64,000 nt of DNA, taken from the NCBI GenBank assembly GCA_045538535.1, contig JAZSRN010000026.1, forward strand, positions 1 through 64,000. Direction: 5' to 3'. Of this stretch, positions 24,740 through 32,221 are shown in pieces. Origin of the DNA: RUG14219 sp045538535 (lineage in GTDB: Bacteria; Cyanobacteriota; Vampirovibrionia; Gastranaerophilales; Gastranaerophilaceae). Below the pieces are notes generated by a model. It made no database searches, had not been told where the DNA came from, and saw only the letters and a program-made list of their open reading frames with translations. The position numbers and the translations under genes are program-made. Numbering within the stretch: position 1 is the stretch's first letter; the number at the start of each line of letters is the position of its first letter.

Positions 24740-25918
24740 ATGATGAATTTATCAGAAAGTTTAATAAAACTTTGGAACTCAACCGGTCTTGCAAACTTTG
24801 TACAACCGGTAGACCCTACCATTACAAACGGATTTGAACAATTTTTACATCAGTTCGGTTCTCCGATTATGTTATTAATTTGTTTATTCTTATTGTGGTT
24901 AGGGATTAAAAAACAATATGAACCGCTATTGTTAATCCCGATTGCATTCGGCGGTTTGTTATCAAACATTCCGGTTGCGGGTATAGCTGAACCGGGTGGA
25001 TTTTTGTACATCATCTATGAAGCGGGTATTCACCAAGGCTTATTCCCATTGATTATATTTATGGGGGTAGGAGCTATGACCGATTTTGGGCCGCTGATTG
25101 CAAACCCTAAAACTGCATTGTTAGGTGGCGCAGCTCAGTTCGGTATCTTTGGCGCATTACTATTAGCACTTTGTGTATTTGGATTTACCCTTCCACAATC
25201 GGGTGCAATTGGTATTATTGGGGGCGCTGACGGTCCGACTTCAATTTACGTTACAAGTAAACTTGCTCCTGAATTATTAGGTGCAATTGCGGTTGCAGCT
25301 TACTCATATATGGCTTTGGTTCCGGTTATTCAACCACCTATTATGAAAGCTTTAACCACAGAAGCTGAACGCAAAATTCAAATGGAACAATTGAGAATAG
25401 TTACAAAACGTGAAAAAATCGTATTCCCTCTTGTTGTTCTTGGACTTTGTATAATTCTATTACCTGATGCTTGTCCTCTTATCGGTGCATTAACATTCGG
25501 TAATTTATGTAAGGAATGCGGTGTTGTTGATAGATTATCAGACACAATGCAAAATGCCTTGATTAACATTGTAACAATATTCTTGGGCTTGTCTGTAGGC
25601 TCAAAACTATCTGCTTGCCAATTCTTGACAACAAAAACATTGTTCATTCTTATCTTAGGTATATTGGCATTCAGTTTTGCAACCGCCGGTGGTGTTATAG
25701 TTGCTAAAATAATGAACAAATTCTCTAAAACACCTATCAACCCTCTAATTGGTGCAGCCGGCGTATCTGCAGTTCCAATGGCTGCTCGTGTAGCTAATAA
25801 AGTTGGTTTGGAAGCTAATTCTCAAAACTACCTATTAATGCACGCTATGGGACCTAACGTTGCTGGTGTAATTGGTTCCGGTGTAGCTGCGGGTATATTA
25901 CTAGCTCTTTGCCAGTAA
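24740..25918 (+). CDS. oadB: Sodium-translocating decarboxylase beta subunit
   Basis: This 392-residue polytopic membrane protein (about nine to eleven spans) couples decarboxylation of carboxybiotin to Na+ export. Typical motifs are PIAFGGLLSNIPVAG, FMGVGAMTDFGPLIANP, IGIIGGADGPTSIYV with the Na+-site Asp (near residue 170), and NPLIGAAGVSAVPMAARVAN at the C-terminal end. It is complete and 12 nt after the alpha gene. A strong terminator follows, closing the birA-oadG-oadA-oadB unit. Confidence 0.95.
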   Translation: MMNLSESLIKLWNSTGLANFVQPVDPTITNGFEQFLHQFGSPIMLLICLFLLWLGIKKQYEPLLLIPIAFGGLLSNIPVAGIAEPGGFLYIIYEAGIHQGLFPLIIFMGVGAMTDFGPLIANPKTALLGGAAQFGIFGALLLALCVFGFTLPQSGAIGIIGGADGPTSIYVTSKLAPELLGAIAVAAYSYMALVPVIQPPIMKALTTEAERKIQMEQLRIVTKREKIVFPLVVLGLCIILLPDACPLIGALTFGNLCKECGVVDRLSDTMQNALINIVTIFLGLSVGSKLSACQFLTTKTLFILILGILAFSFATAGGVIVAKIMNKFSKTPINPLIGAAGVSAVPMAARVANKVGLEANSQNYLLMHAMGPNVAGVIGSGVAAGILLALCQ

Positions 25919-25938
25919 AATTAATTTACAAACGCAAA

Positions 25939-25968
25939 AAAGTGTCGCTTATTTAGCGGCACTTTTTT
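25939..25968 (+). terminator. Terminator of the birA-oad operon
   Basis: AAAGTGTCGCT (25939-25949) pairs with AGCGGCACTTT (25955-25965) with one G-T pair and a 5-nt loop, followed by T-residues. Confidence 0.85.
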
Positions 25969-26022
25969 AATGTAAATAAATAGTCATTTAGGACTAGTGC
26001 AAAAATTTATTTAAGGGTGTAT

Positions 26023-26028
26023 TATAAT
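26023..26028 (+). promoter_or_regulatory. -10 box of glgC
   Basis: A consensus TATAAT lies 30 bp before the glgC start. The matching -35 position is poor (A-rich), so only the -10 element is claimed. Confidence 0.45.
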
Positions 26029-26058
26029 CATAGAGAGTAGTTTATATAGGAGTGAAAT

Positions 26059-27294
26059 ATGTCAATTGATAATGCACTTGTAATGATACTTGCAGGGGGC
26101 GAAGGCAAACGCTTGCTTCCTCTAACTAAAGATAGAGCGAAACCGGCGGTTCCTTTCGGCGGACGCTACAGAATCATTGATTTCGTATTGAACAATTTTA
26201 TCAACTCCGGATTTTACAAAATTAAAGTTCTCACACAATACAAATCAGATTCACTAAACAAACATATCACAAGGGGGTGGACATTATCACCGTTTTTAAA
26301 CCAATATGTTGACCTAGCACCGGCACAAATGAGAACCGGAAGTGATTGGTATAGAGGCACAGCCGATGCAATTTATCAAAACATTTTTCACATAACCGAC
26401 GAAGATCCGGATTATGTTTGTATTTTTGGCGGAGACCATATTTACAAAATGGATGTGTCACAAATGCTAAAATACCACAAGGCAAAAGATGCCGATTTGT
26501 CTATATCAGCAATTCCAATACCGATTGAAGAAGCTTCGGAATTCGGAATTATCGAGGTTGACGACAACTGGAGATTAATAAATTTTGTTGAGAAGCCAAA
26601 AGAAAAACCCAGAACAATACCCGGAAATCCAAATATGTGTTTAGCATCTATGGGTAACTATATATTCAATAAAGATATTTTATTAAAAGCCCTTAACGAA
26701 GATTTCAAAATCGAAACTTCAAACCACGATTTTGGCAAAAATGTTATCCCTATGCTTCTAAATCAAGGTAAAAAGATTTACATATACAATTTTCATGACA
26801 ACGAATTTGCAGGAATTTCAGATAAAGAACGTGGTTACTGGAAAGATGTAGGAAGCATTGATGCTTATTGGCAAGCGAACATGGATTTGTTGGCATCAGA
26901 CCCTGAGTTAAATCTTTATTCAAAAGAATGGCCGTTAAGAACTTTCAATTATAATTATCCTCCGGCCAAATTCATCTGGGAAGAAGGCGATAGAGTTGGT
27001 ATGGCCACAAATTCAATGGTTTCAGAAGGATGCATTGTTTCTGGTGGTGGTTTGTCCAGATGTATACTTTCTCCTAAAGTTAAAATTAATAGTTACTCTC
27101 AAATCTCTGAAAGTATTTTGATGGAAAATGTTGAAGTTGGCAGATACTCAAAAATAAGACGCGCAATTATCGATAAAAACGTAACGATACCACCTAACAC
27201 ACAAATCGGATTTGATAGAGAAGAAGATCTCAGAAGAGGTTTTCACGTTAGCCCAAGCGGCATAACGGTTGTTCCTAAAGGGGCAATTCTATAA
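26059..27294 (+). CDS. glgC: Glucose-1-phosphate adenylyltransferase
   Basis: GlgC makes ADP-glucose from ATP and glucose-1-phosphate, the first committed step of glycogen synthesis. The 411-residue protein has AGGEGKRLLPLTKDRAKPAVPFGG (nucleotide loop) near the N-terminus, DWYRGTADAIYQN, IFGGDHIYKMD, FVEKPKE for sugar phosphate and a C-terminal left-handed helix domain with VSEGCIVSGG. AGGAG precedes ATG. It is flanked by terminators on both sides, so it is a single-gene unit. Confidence 0.96.
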   Translation: MSIDNALVMILAGGEGKRLLPLTKDRAKPAVPFGGRYRIIDFVLNNFINSGFYKIKVLTQYKSDSLNKHITRGWTLSPFLNQYVDLAPAQMRTGSDWYRGTADAIYQNIFHITDEDPDYVCIFGGDHIYKMDVSQMLKYHKAKDADLSISAIPIPIEEASEFGIIEVDDNWRLINFVEKPKEKPRTIPGNPNMCLASMGNYIFNKDILLKALNEDFKIETSNHDFGKNVIPMLLNQGKKIYIYNFHDNEFAGISDKERGYWKDVGSIDAYWQANMDLLASDPELNLYSKEWPLRTFNYNYPPAKFIWEEGDRVGMATNSMVSEGCIVSGGGLSRCILSPKVKINSYSQISESILMENVEVGRYSKIRRAIIDKNVTIPPNTQIGFDREEDLRRGFHVSPSGITVVPKGAIL

Positions 27295-27320
27295 ATTTAC
27301 CCAAGTGATTATATAAAAAA

Positions 27321-27358
27321 AATACGGTTACTATAAAATAATTAGTAACCGTATTTTT
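27321..27358 (+). terminator. Terminator of glgC
   Basis: AATACGGTTACT (27321-27332) pairs perfectly with AGTAACCGTATT (27344-27355), followed by T-residues. Confidence 0.85.
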
Positions 27359-27384
27359 ATGTAAATATTTATTAAAATCATAAT

Positions 27385-27413
27385 TTATTAAGGCAATTTA
27401 AAACGTTCATAAT
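27385..27413 (+). promoter_or_regulatory. Candidate promoter of the membrane-protein pair
   Basis: TTATTA (27385-27390) and CATAAT (27408-27413) are 17 bp apart and lie 25 bp before the first gene of the pair. Confidence 0.35.
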
Positions 27414-27437
27414 CTTTATTGATTTGGGTGTAGAAAA

Positions 27438-28061
27438 ATGGCATCAATAGGTTCTGTTACATCACGAATAACCAACTCTTCTTTGTATCAAAATGTTAGT
27501 CGTAAAGCTAGACAATTTGAACAAAGATTTTATGATGCAATCCCAAACTACGATTTTAAAAAGAAGAAAACCATTGATATAATAGACAAAATAGGGCAAG
27601 AAATTTCATCTGCAGAAAACCGTTTAATCTTGGGGGCGACAGCTCTTGTTAGCCAACCATTTATTGATGCGAACAACAAAAAAGTCGACAAAGAAACCCG
27701 AAAAGTATCTGTTGCCAGAACCATTGCCAAAATTATTGCCGGAACGCTTACCGGTTTCACAATAAGAAAAGGTTGTATCAAACTTATTCAATCGTCTTCA
27801 AAACTCGAAAATTCAGTTAACAAGTTTGGCGAAAAAATAAAACTAAACAGATTTAACACGTTCTTCTCTCCAAAGGGTGTAAAATCTGACACCACCGAGG
27901 CGTACAAACAATATCAGAATGCTCTGGGTACAATTGTTGCTCTTGTTGTCATGATGGTAACAAATTTTGCAATAGACGCACCATTGACAAGAGTTTTGAC
28001 TAACAAATTCGTTGCTCACGCCAACAAAAAAGAAAACAATGGAGGAGCAAAACAATGTTAG
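27438..28061 (+). CDS. Unknown membrane protein, first of an overlapping pair
   Basis: The 207-residue product has two or three hydrophobic segments (about 57-70, 88-108 and 165-190). It contains ATALVSQPFIDANNKKVDKE, then RTIAKIIAGTLTGF and TNFAIDAPLTRVLTNKF. These match, in the same order, features of the N-terminal half of the protein at 14129-15133, so I take the two as homologous. No known family or catalytic motif. The stop overlaps the start of the next gene by 7 nt and the latter's ribosome site (GGAGG) lies inside this gene, so the products are probably made in matching amounts and may form a complex. Confidence 0.7.
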   Translation: MASIGSVTSRITNSSLYQNVSRKARQFEQRFYDAIPNYDFKKKKTIDIIDKIGQEISSAENRLILGATALVSQPFIDANNKKVDKETRKVSVARTIAKIIAGTLTGFTIRKGCIKLIQSSSKLENSVNKFGEKIKLNRFNTFFSPKGVKSDTTEAYKQYQNALGTIVALVVMMVTNFAIDAPLTRVLTNKFVAHANKKENNGGAKQC

Positions 28062-28696
28062 ACTTCTCCAAATTCAAAACAATGCTTTATAAAAACTACG
28101 GCGAAAACCCGGGGAAAATGCTTGTACACACCGGTACTTTAGGCTGGGTACTTTCATCATTAGCACAAATTACCGCTATTGGATTTAACGACAAAATCTC
28201 AGGAGAACAAAAATCTTTTCTGATTCCACAAGAAATTGCCGATGCTACAGTAAACATTATTTCATTCTACGCAATAACAAACACAATGAAAACCATTGCC
28301 TCGAAACTTGTTTCAACCGGCAAACTTACAACACCTCATATAAAACAATTTTTAATGAAAAACAACCTTATGAGCAAAAGCCCAAACATGAAAAATTATG
28401 TTGGAAAAATAGATTTTGATATTTCAAAAATCGCAAATTTTGATGAAATCGCAACTGATTACAAAAACTTCAAAAACGGAGTTGATGTAGTCGCCAGCAC
28501 ATTAGGTTCAATTTTATCTTGCAATATTGTAACTCCGATAATAAGAAATCAATATGCCGCAAACGAACAGAAAAAAACAATTTTAAAAAGGCAACAAATG
28601 CAATATCAATTTTTAAAAGCCCCAAAAGGGATATCAATGAGCGATTATCAGAAAAATGCCTATGCAAAATATTCCGGCGGAACACTTAAAATTTAA
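28055..28696 (+). CDS. Unknown membrane protein, second of an overlapping pair
   Basis: The 213-residue product has hydrophobic helices around 25-45, 62-80 and 145-165. MLVHTGTLGWVLSSLAQ, FNDKISGEQKSFLIPQEIAD and a C-terminal G-V-D-V ... NIVTP segment recur in the same order in the C-terminal half of the protein at 14129-15133. It is translationally coupled to the preceding gene by a 7-nt overlap and converges on the anti-sigma gene, whose stop overlaps its stop by 4 nt. Function unknown. Confidence 0.7.
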   Translation: MLDFSKFKTMLYKNYGENPGKMLVHTGTLGWVLSSLAQITAIGFNDKISGEQKSFLIPQEIADATVNIISFYAITNTMKTIASKLVSTGKLTTPHIKQFLMKNNLMSKSPNMKNYVGKIDFDISKIANFDEIATDYKNFKNGVDVVASTLGSILSCNIVTPIIRNQYAANEQKKTILKRQQMQYQFLKAPKGISMSDYQKNAYAKYSGGTLKI

Positions 28697-29247
28697 AACA
28701 TAACTAGCCAAAAACACACCACTATTGCTAAAATCACAAACACAAATGATGCAGAAAGCTTAAAAAAAGAATCTATTCGGATAAAACTTCTATCATGCTG
28801 CAACAATGACATAATACCTTTCGAAAAATCTTCTCTTATCTCATTTTTCGTCCTATCAAAAGACAAATGCAATATTTTTTTAAAATTATACATTGATTCC
28901 AACTCTTGTCTGGCCAAAGGGTTAGTTATTGCAATCTTTTTAATTCTAATATTTTGATTATCATCAAGTTCATTATCTAAATATTCGCTAACATATTTTT
29001 TAAATTCATCATACTGTTTGTTTTGAAATGGGGACAACTCAAGTTCAACCGAACTGACGGTTTGCGAATTTTCCGACTCAAAATACTTACCAAGCATTGT
29101 TTGAAAATTTTGAAAACTTTCTGAACATTGAGGACAACTATCAAGATGTTCTTTTACGCATTTTGCCAAATGCTCACTCAATTTATTTTCCACATAGAAA
29201 GACATCAATGCCATAACTTGTTCACAACTTAGTTTTCTATTTTTCAT
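28693..29247 (-). CDS. Anti-sigma factor with zinc-binding (zf-HC2) domain
   Basis: The 184-residue protein starts with a Cys/His zinc-binding anti-sigma domain (C8 and HLDSCPQCSESF, about 30-45), has a soluble middle and ends in a single membrane segment (about 163-183), so it is anchored by its C-terminus. It follows the sigma-factor gene by 9 nt. The arrangement is that of an ECF sigma with its membrane anti-sigma, where the signal releases the sigma factor; what the signal is cannot be told. Confidence 0.82.
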   Translation of the reverse strand: MKNRKLSCEQVMALMSFYVENKLSEHLAKCVKEHLDSCPQCSESFQNFQTMLGKYFESENSQTVSSVELELSPFQNKQYDEFKKYVSEYLDNELDDNQNIRIKKIAITNPLARQELESMYNFKKILHLSFDRTKNEIREDFSKGIMSLLQHDRSFIRIDSFFKLSASFVFVILAIVVCFWLVMF

Positions 29248-29256
29248 AAAGCCCCC

Positions 29257-29850
29257 TTAAATATATGATTTCAAATTTTCTTGCAATTTCCCGCGTGCTC
29301 TTGCGATACGAGATTTTACCGTTCCGATAGTTGAACCGGTTGCTTCCGCAATTTCCTCATAACTTAACCCTTGCAATTCACGCAAAATAATTGCAACTCT
29401 AAAAGGTTCCGGTAATTGAAAAATTGCGGACTTTATTATTTTATCTAGTTCAGACGTAATACATTTGTCATGAGGTTTACAACGCTTATCGGGTATTTGA
29501 ACAACCTTAGAATTGTCATCTTCACCGTCATCATGAATTGACACCGTATTTACCATTCGTCGATTTTTGCGCAAAGAATCATAAAAAACATTATTTATTA
29601 TTTGATTTGACCAACTTTTATAATTTAACGGATTTTTCAAAGATTTAATATTTTTAGCTATCTTTAACAGAACATCTTGGGTTAAATCCGAGACATTATC
29701 ATCGTTTTTTGTTAAATAACAAAATGACGCGTAAACATTTTTTTGTTCACGTTTAATTAATTCTTCAAGAGCTCTATAATCATCTTGTTGCGCCAAGACA
29801 ATCAATTCACTCATTACCAATTTTTTATAATGTAATTTATTACCGGACAT
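29257..29850 (-). CDS. ECF-type RNA polymerase sigma factor
   Basis: The protein (197 residues from ATG 29850) has region 2 (DLTQDVLLKIAKNIKSLKN, YKSWSNQIINNVFYDSLRKNRR) and region 4 (LPEPFRVAIILRELQGLSYEEIAEATG with GTVKSRIARARGKL), and a linker between, as in extracytoplasmic-function sigma factors. ATG 29850 has GGAG at 8-nt spacing; ATG 29862 would add four residues. The anti-sigma gene follows. A dyad TATACC-N6-GGTATA lies about 60 bp upstream. Confidence 0.88.
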   Translation of the reverse strand: MSGNKLHYKKLVMSELIVLAQQDDYRALEELIKREQKNVYASFCYLTKNDDNVSDLTQDVLLKIAKNIKSLKNPLNYKSWSNQIINNVFYDSLRKNRRMVNTVSIHDDGEDDNSKVVQIPDKRCKPHDKCITSELDKIIKSAIFQLPEPFRVAIILRELQGLSYEEIAEATGSTIGTVKSRIARARGKLQENLKSYI

Positions 29851-29909
29851 TGTTGACTCCATAAACCTATGGTACGAAAAATCCGATAAATATCACTCAT
29901 TCTTTGATA

Positions 29910-29927
29910 TATACCTAATAGGGTATA
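29910..29927. promoter_or_regulatory. Palindrome upstream of the sigma factor
   Basis: TATACC (29910-29915) and GGTATA (29922-29927) form a perfect dyad around a 6-bp centre. It lies between the leuC stop and the sigma gene. It could be an operator or part of an autoregulated promoter; no supporting evidence beyond symmetry. Confidence 0.3.
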
Positions 29928-29929
29928 AT

Positions 29930-31171
29930 TTATTTTGCAGAAATATAACCTCTCAAGGCTGTGTAAGCAGCAACATAAGGTGACGCCAAATAAATATCGC
30001 CCTTAGTATTACCCATACGACCTTGGAAATTTCTATTTTGAGTTGCTAAACAAACCTCTCCATCCGCAAGCGTTCCGGCATGAACACCAACGCAAGGCCC
30101 ACATCCAGGAGGAAGAATTGTTGCATTTGCTTCCACAAAAATATTAATCAAACCTTCATTCAAAGCTTGAATATAGACATCTTTTGAGGCCGGACAAATA
30201 AGCATTCTTAAATTAGGATTGATTTTTTTGTCTTTAAGAATATTTGCAACCACTCTTAAATCTTCAATTCTACCATTTGTACAAGTACCTACAAATACTT
30301 GATCAACTTTAATATTAGAAAGTTCTGAGGCTAATTTAGTATTATCAACCGTATGCGGACATGACACTGTGTGCTCAATATCTTCGGCATTTATTTCAAT
30401 TACACGTTCATAAACCGCGTCTGCATCAGGTAAAATCTGAACAAATTTATCTTCACGACCTCTTGATTTCAAAAACTCTTTTGTTTTATCATCAGCAACA
30501 AACAAACCGCATTTTGCACCGGCTTCAACCGCCATATTAGCTAATGTAAAACGTTCAGACATAGACATATTTTCAATCGTTTTACCACAAAATTCAAGGG
30601 CCTTATAGGTAGCACCATCAGCACCAATCATACCTATTAAATGAAGCATCAAATCTTTAGAACAAATACCCGATTTAAAGTTTCCATTAACAACAATTTT
30701 AAATGTTGCCGGAACTTTTAACCAAGTTTTTCCCAATGCCATTCCAACAGCTACATCCGTTGACCCCATGCCCGTTGCAAAAGCGCCTAAAGCCCCGGAA
30801 GTACAAGTATGAGAATCTGCACCGATTAATATTTCACCCGGATTAACAAAACTTTCAATCAATCGTTGATGGCAAACTCCGGCACCAACATCAGAAAGTA
30901 TTGCCCCATAATCTTTTGAAAAATCTCTTAATACTGTATGGGTATTAGAAAGCTCTTTTCTTGGACTCGGAGAAGCATGGTCAATAAACAATATTGTTCG
31001 TTCCGGATTGTTTAATCTATCTTTACCTAATTTTTTAAACTCTTGAACTGTCAACGGCCCTGTTCCGTCTTGCACTGCAGTAACATCAACCCTTGAGATT
31101 ACAAGTTCTCCGGCTCTAACATCTTTATCCGCATGTAATGAAATGATTTTTTCTACTAAAGTTTGTCCCAT
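29930..31171 (-). CDS. leuC: Aconitase-family large subunit, LeuC/homoaconitase type
   Basis: The 413-residue protein is an iron-sulfur isomerase large subunit. Motifs: TNTHTVLRDFSKDYGA-type region, ADSHTCTSGALGAFATGMGSTDVA, VGTCTNGRIEDLRVVA and PPGCGPCVG, with the three cluster cysteines present. The size and wording fit the shorter LeuC/homoaconitase group rather than the 466-residue E. coli LeuC. ATG 31171 has AAGGAG upstream; the longer frame lacks one. The 2-isopropylmalate/homocitrate synthase-like gene lies 1 kb upstream on the same strand, so they may serve one 2-oxo-acid chain-extension route. The small subunit is not in the window. Confidence 0.88.
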   Translation of the reverse strand: MGQTLVEKIISLHADKDVRAGELVISRVDVTAVQDGTGPLTVQEFKKLGKDRLNNPERTILFIDHASPSPRKELSNTHTVLRDFSKDYGAILSDVGAGVCHQRLIESFVNPGEILIGADSHTCTSGALGAFATGMGSTDVAVGMALGKTWLKVPATFKIVVNGNFKSGICSKDLMLHLIGMIGADGATYKALEFCGKTIENMSMSERFTLANMAVEAGAKCGLFVADDKTKEFLKSRGREDKFVQILPDADAVYERVIEINAEDIEHTVSCPHTVDNTKLASELSNIKVDQVFVGTCTNGRIEDLRVVANILKDKKINPNLRMLICPASKDVYIQALNEGLINIFVEANATILPPGCGPCVGVHAGTLADGEVCLATQNRNFQGRMGNTKGDIYLASPYVAAYTALRGYISAK

Positions 31172-31240
31172 AAGTTTCTCCTTATCATAAAACAATCTTA
31201 GCACAAAAAATCATTTCTAAAAATATTGTATAATTAAACG

Positions 31241-32146
31241 TTATGTATCTGAAACTCTAACTTTTATATCCTCAATTTTGGAATTGATATCTTCAGAGTT
31301 TAGGAATAACGTTGTACGAGAATCACCTTTAGTAATCGTACCGCCTGAAACATATTCGTTATTTCTAATATTTACAAATCTATTTACCTTATCGCCATCT
31401 AGTTGCAACAATTCTTTTTTCACTCCGTTTGTAGGATTAAAGTTGTCATATTTTTCAACGACAAGAGTATTATTATTTACATATATAACATCATAGTGCA
31501 CACTGGATTTAATATTGCCGTTTGAGTTGTATTCCATCTCATCATAAGCAAGACACTTATCGGTTGATTTAAAACCGTCCAATTTGATTGAAGAAACGGA
31601 TTGCCTTGACGGATTGGCATAAATAAATTGTAAAGGCAAATTATCAACTTTTGCTTTAGATTTTCCTTCTGCTGGGTCAATATCTGAGGTTTTAAGATTA
31701 AGTACAGAAATAAAATTATTTAATGCGGTATTAATAGGTGCATCAATTAATCGAGAAGGTATATATGCTTGAACATTAGGTATAGTTACCGAATCCAAAT
31801 TTTCACCGTTAAGATTTTTACAAGCAATTTTCACTTTTGGTAAATTATAGACATGACCGGTATAAAGAGTATCTTTTGTTTCCGGAACTTCCGGTTTTTC
31901 TGTAGGGTTAAATATTATTATAGGATCGCAATCTTCTTGCGGATAATATTCATCACAAGAAGCCAAAGGCGATGCGAGCACAGGAATCAATACCATTGCT
32001 TTCAAAGCCTTGCGCAATGAATCTCCAGAACATTCATAACAATTTTGGTTACATACATGTTCTTGAGGAGTGTTTCCTACTTTCTTTTTACGACCTTCGA
32101 AGTTTATATTTGTTATACCTGTGTTTGAAATAGCATTTATTCTCAT
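31241..32146 (-). CDS. Putative lipoprotein with long N-terminal extension and F-x-G motif
   Basis: This 301-residue product is not a family I know. It begins with about 50 cytosol-like residues containing NFEG (15-18), KKK and a C32-x3-C36-x2-C39 motif (CNQNCYEC). Then comes a hydrophobic stretch ending LASC (Cys 64), a lipobox, after which the protein is Asp/Asn/Thr-rich and looks extracytoplasmic. A lipobox at residue 64 is far later than normal. Restarting at Met 51 would remove the basic n-region. The ribosome site (AAGGA) favours the annotated start. A TATAAT lies just upstream. Confidence 0.65.
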   Translation of the reverse strand: MRINAISNTGITNINFEGRKKKVGNTPQEHVCNQNCYECSGDSLRKALKAMVLIPVLASPLASCDEYYPQEDCDPIIIFNPTEKPEVPETKDTLYTGHVYNLPKVKIACKNLNGENLDSVTIPNVQAYIPSRLIDAPINTALNNFISVLNLKTSDIDPAEGKSKAKVDNLPLQFIYANPSRQSVSSIKLDGFKSTDKCLAYDEMEYNSNGNIKSSVHYDVIYVNNNTLVVEKYDNFNPTNGVKKELLQLDGDKVNRFVNIRNNEYVSGGTITKGDSRTTLFLNSEDINSKIEDIKVRVSDT

Positions 32147-32221
32147 ATTTGAATCCTTCTATTATATTACTATACTAGACAGATAAAACACCTAAAAATA
32201 TTTTTTGCTAGGGATTTTAAT

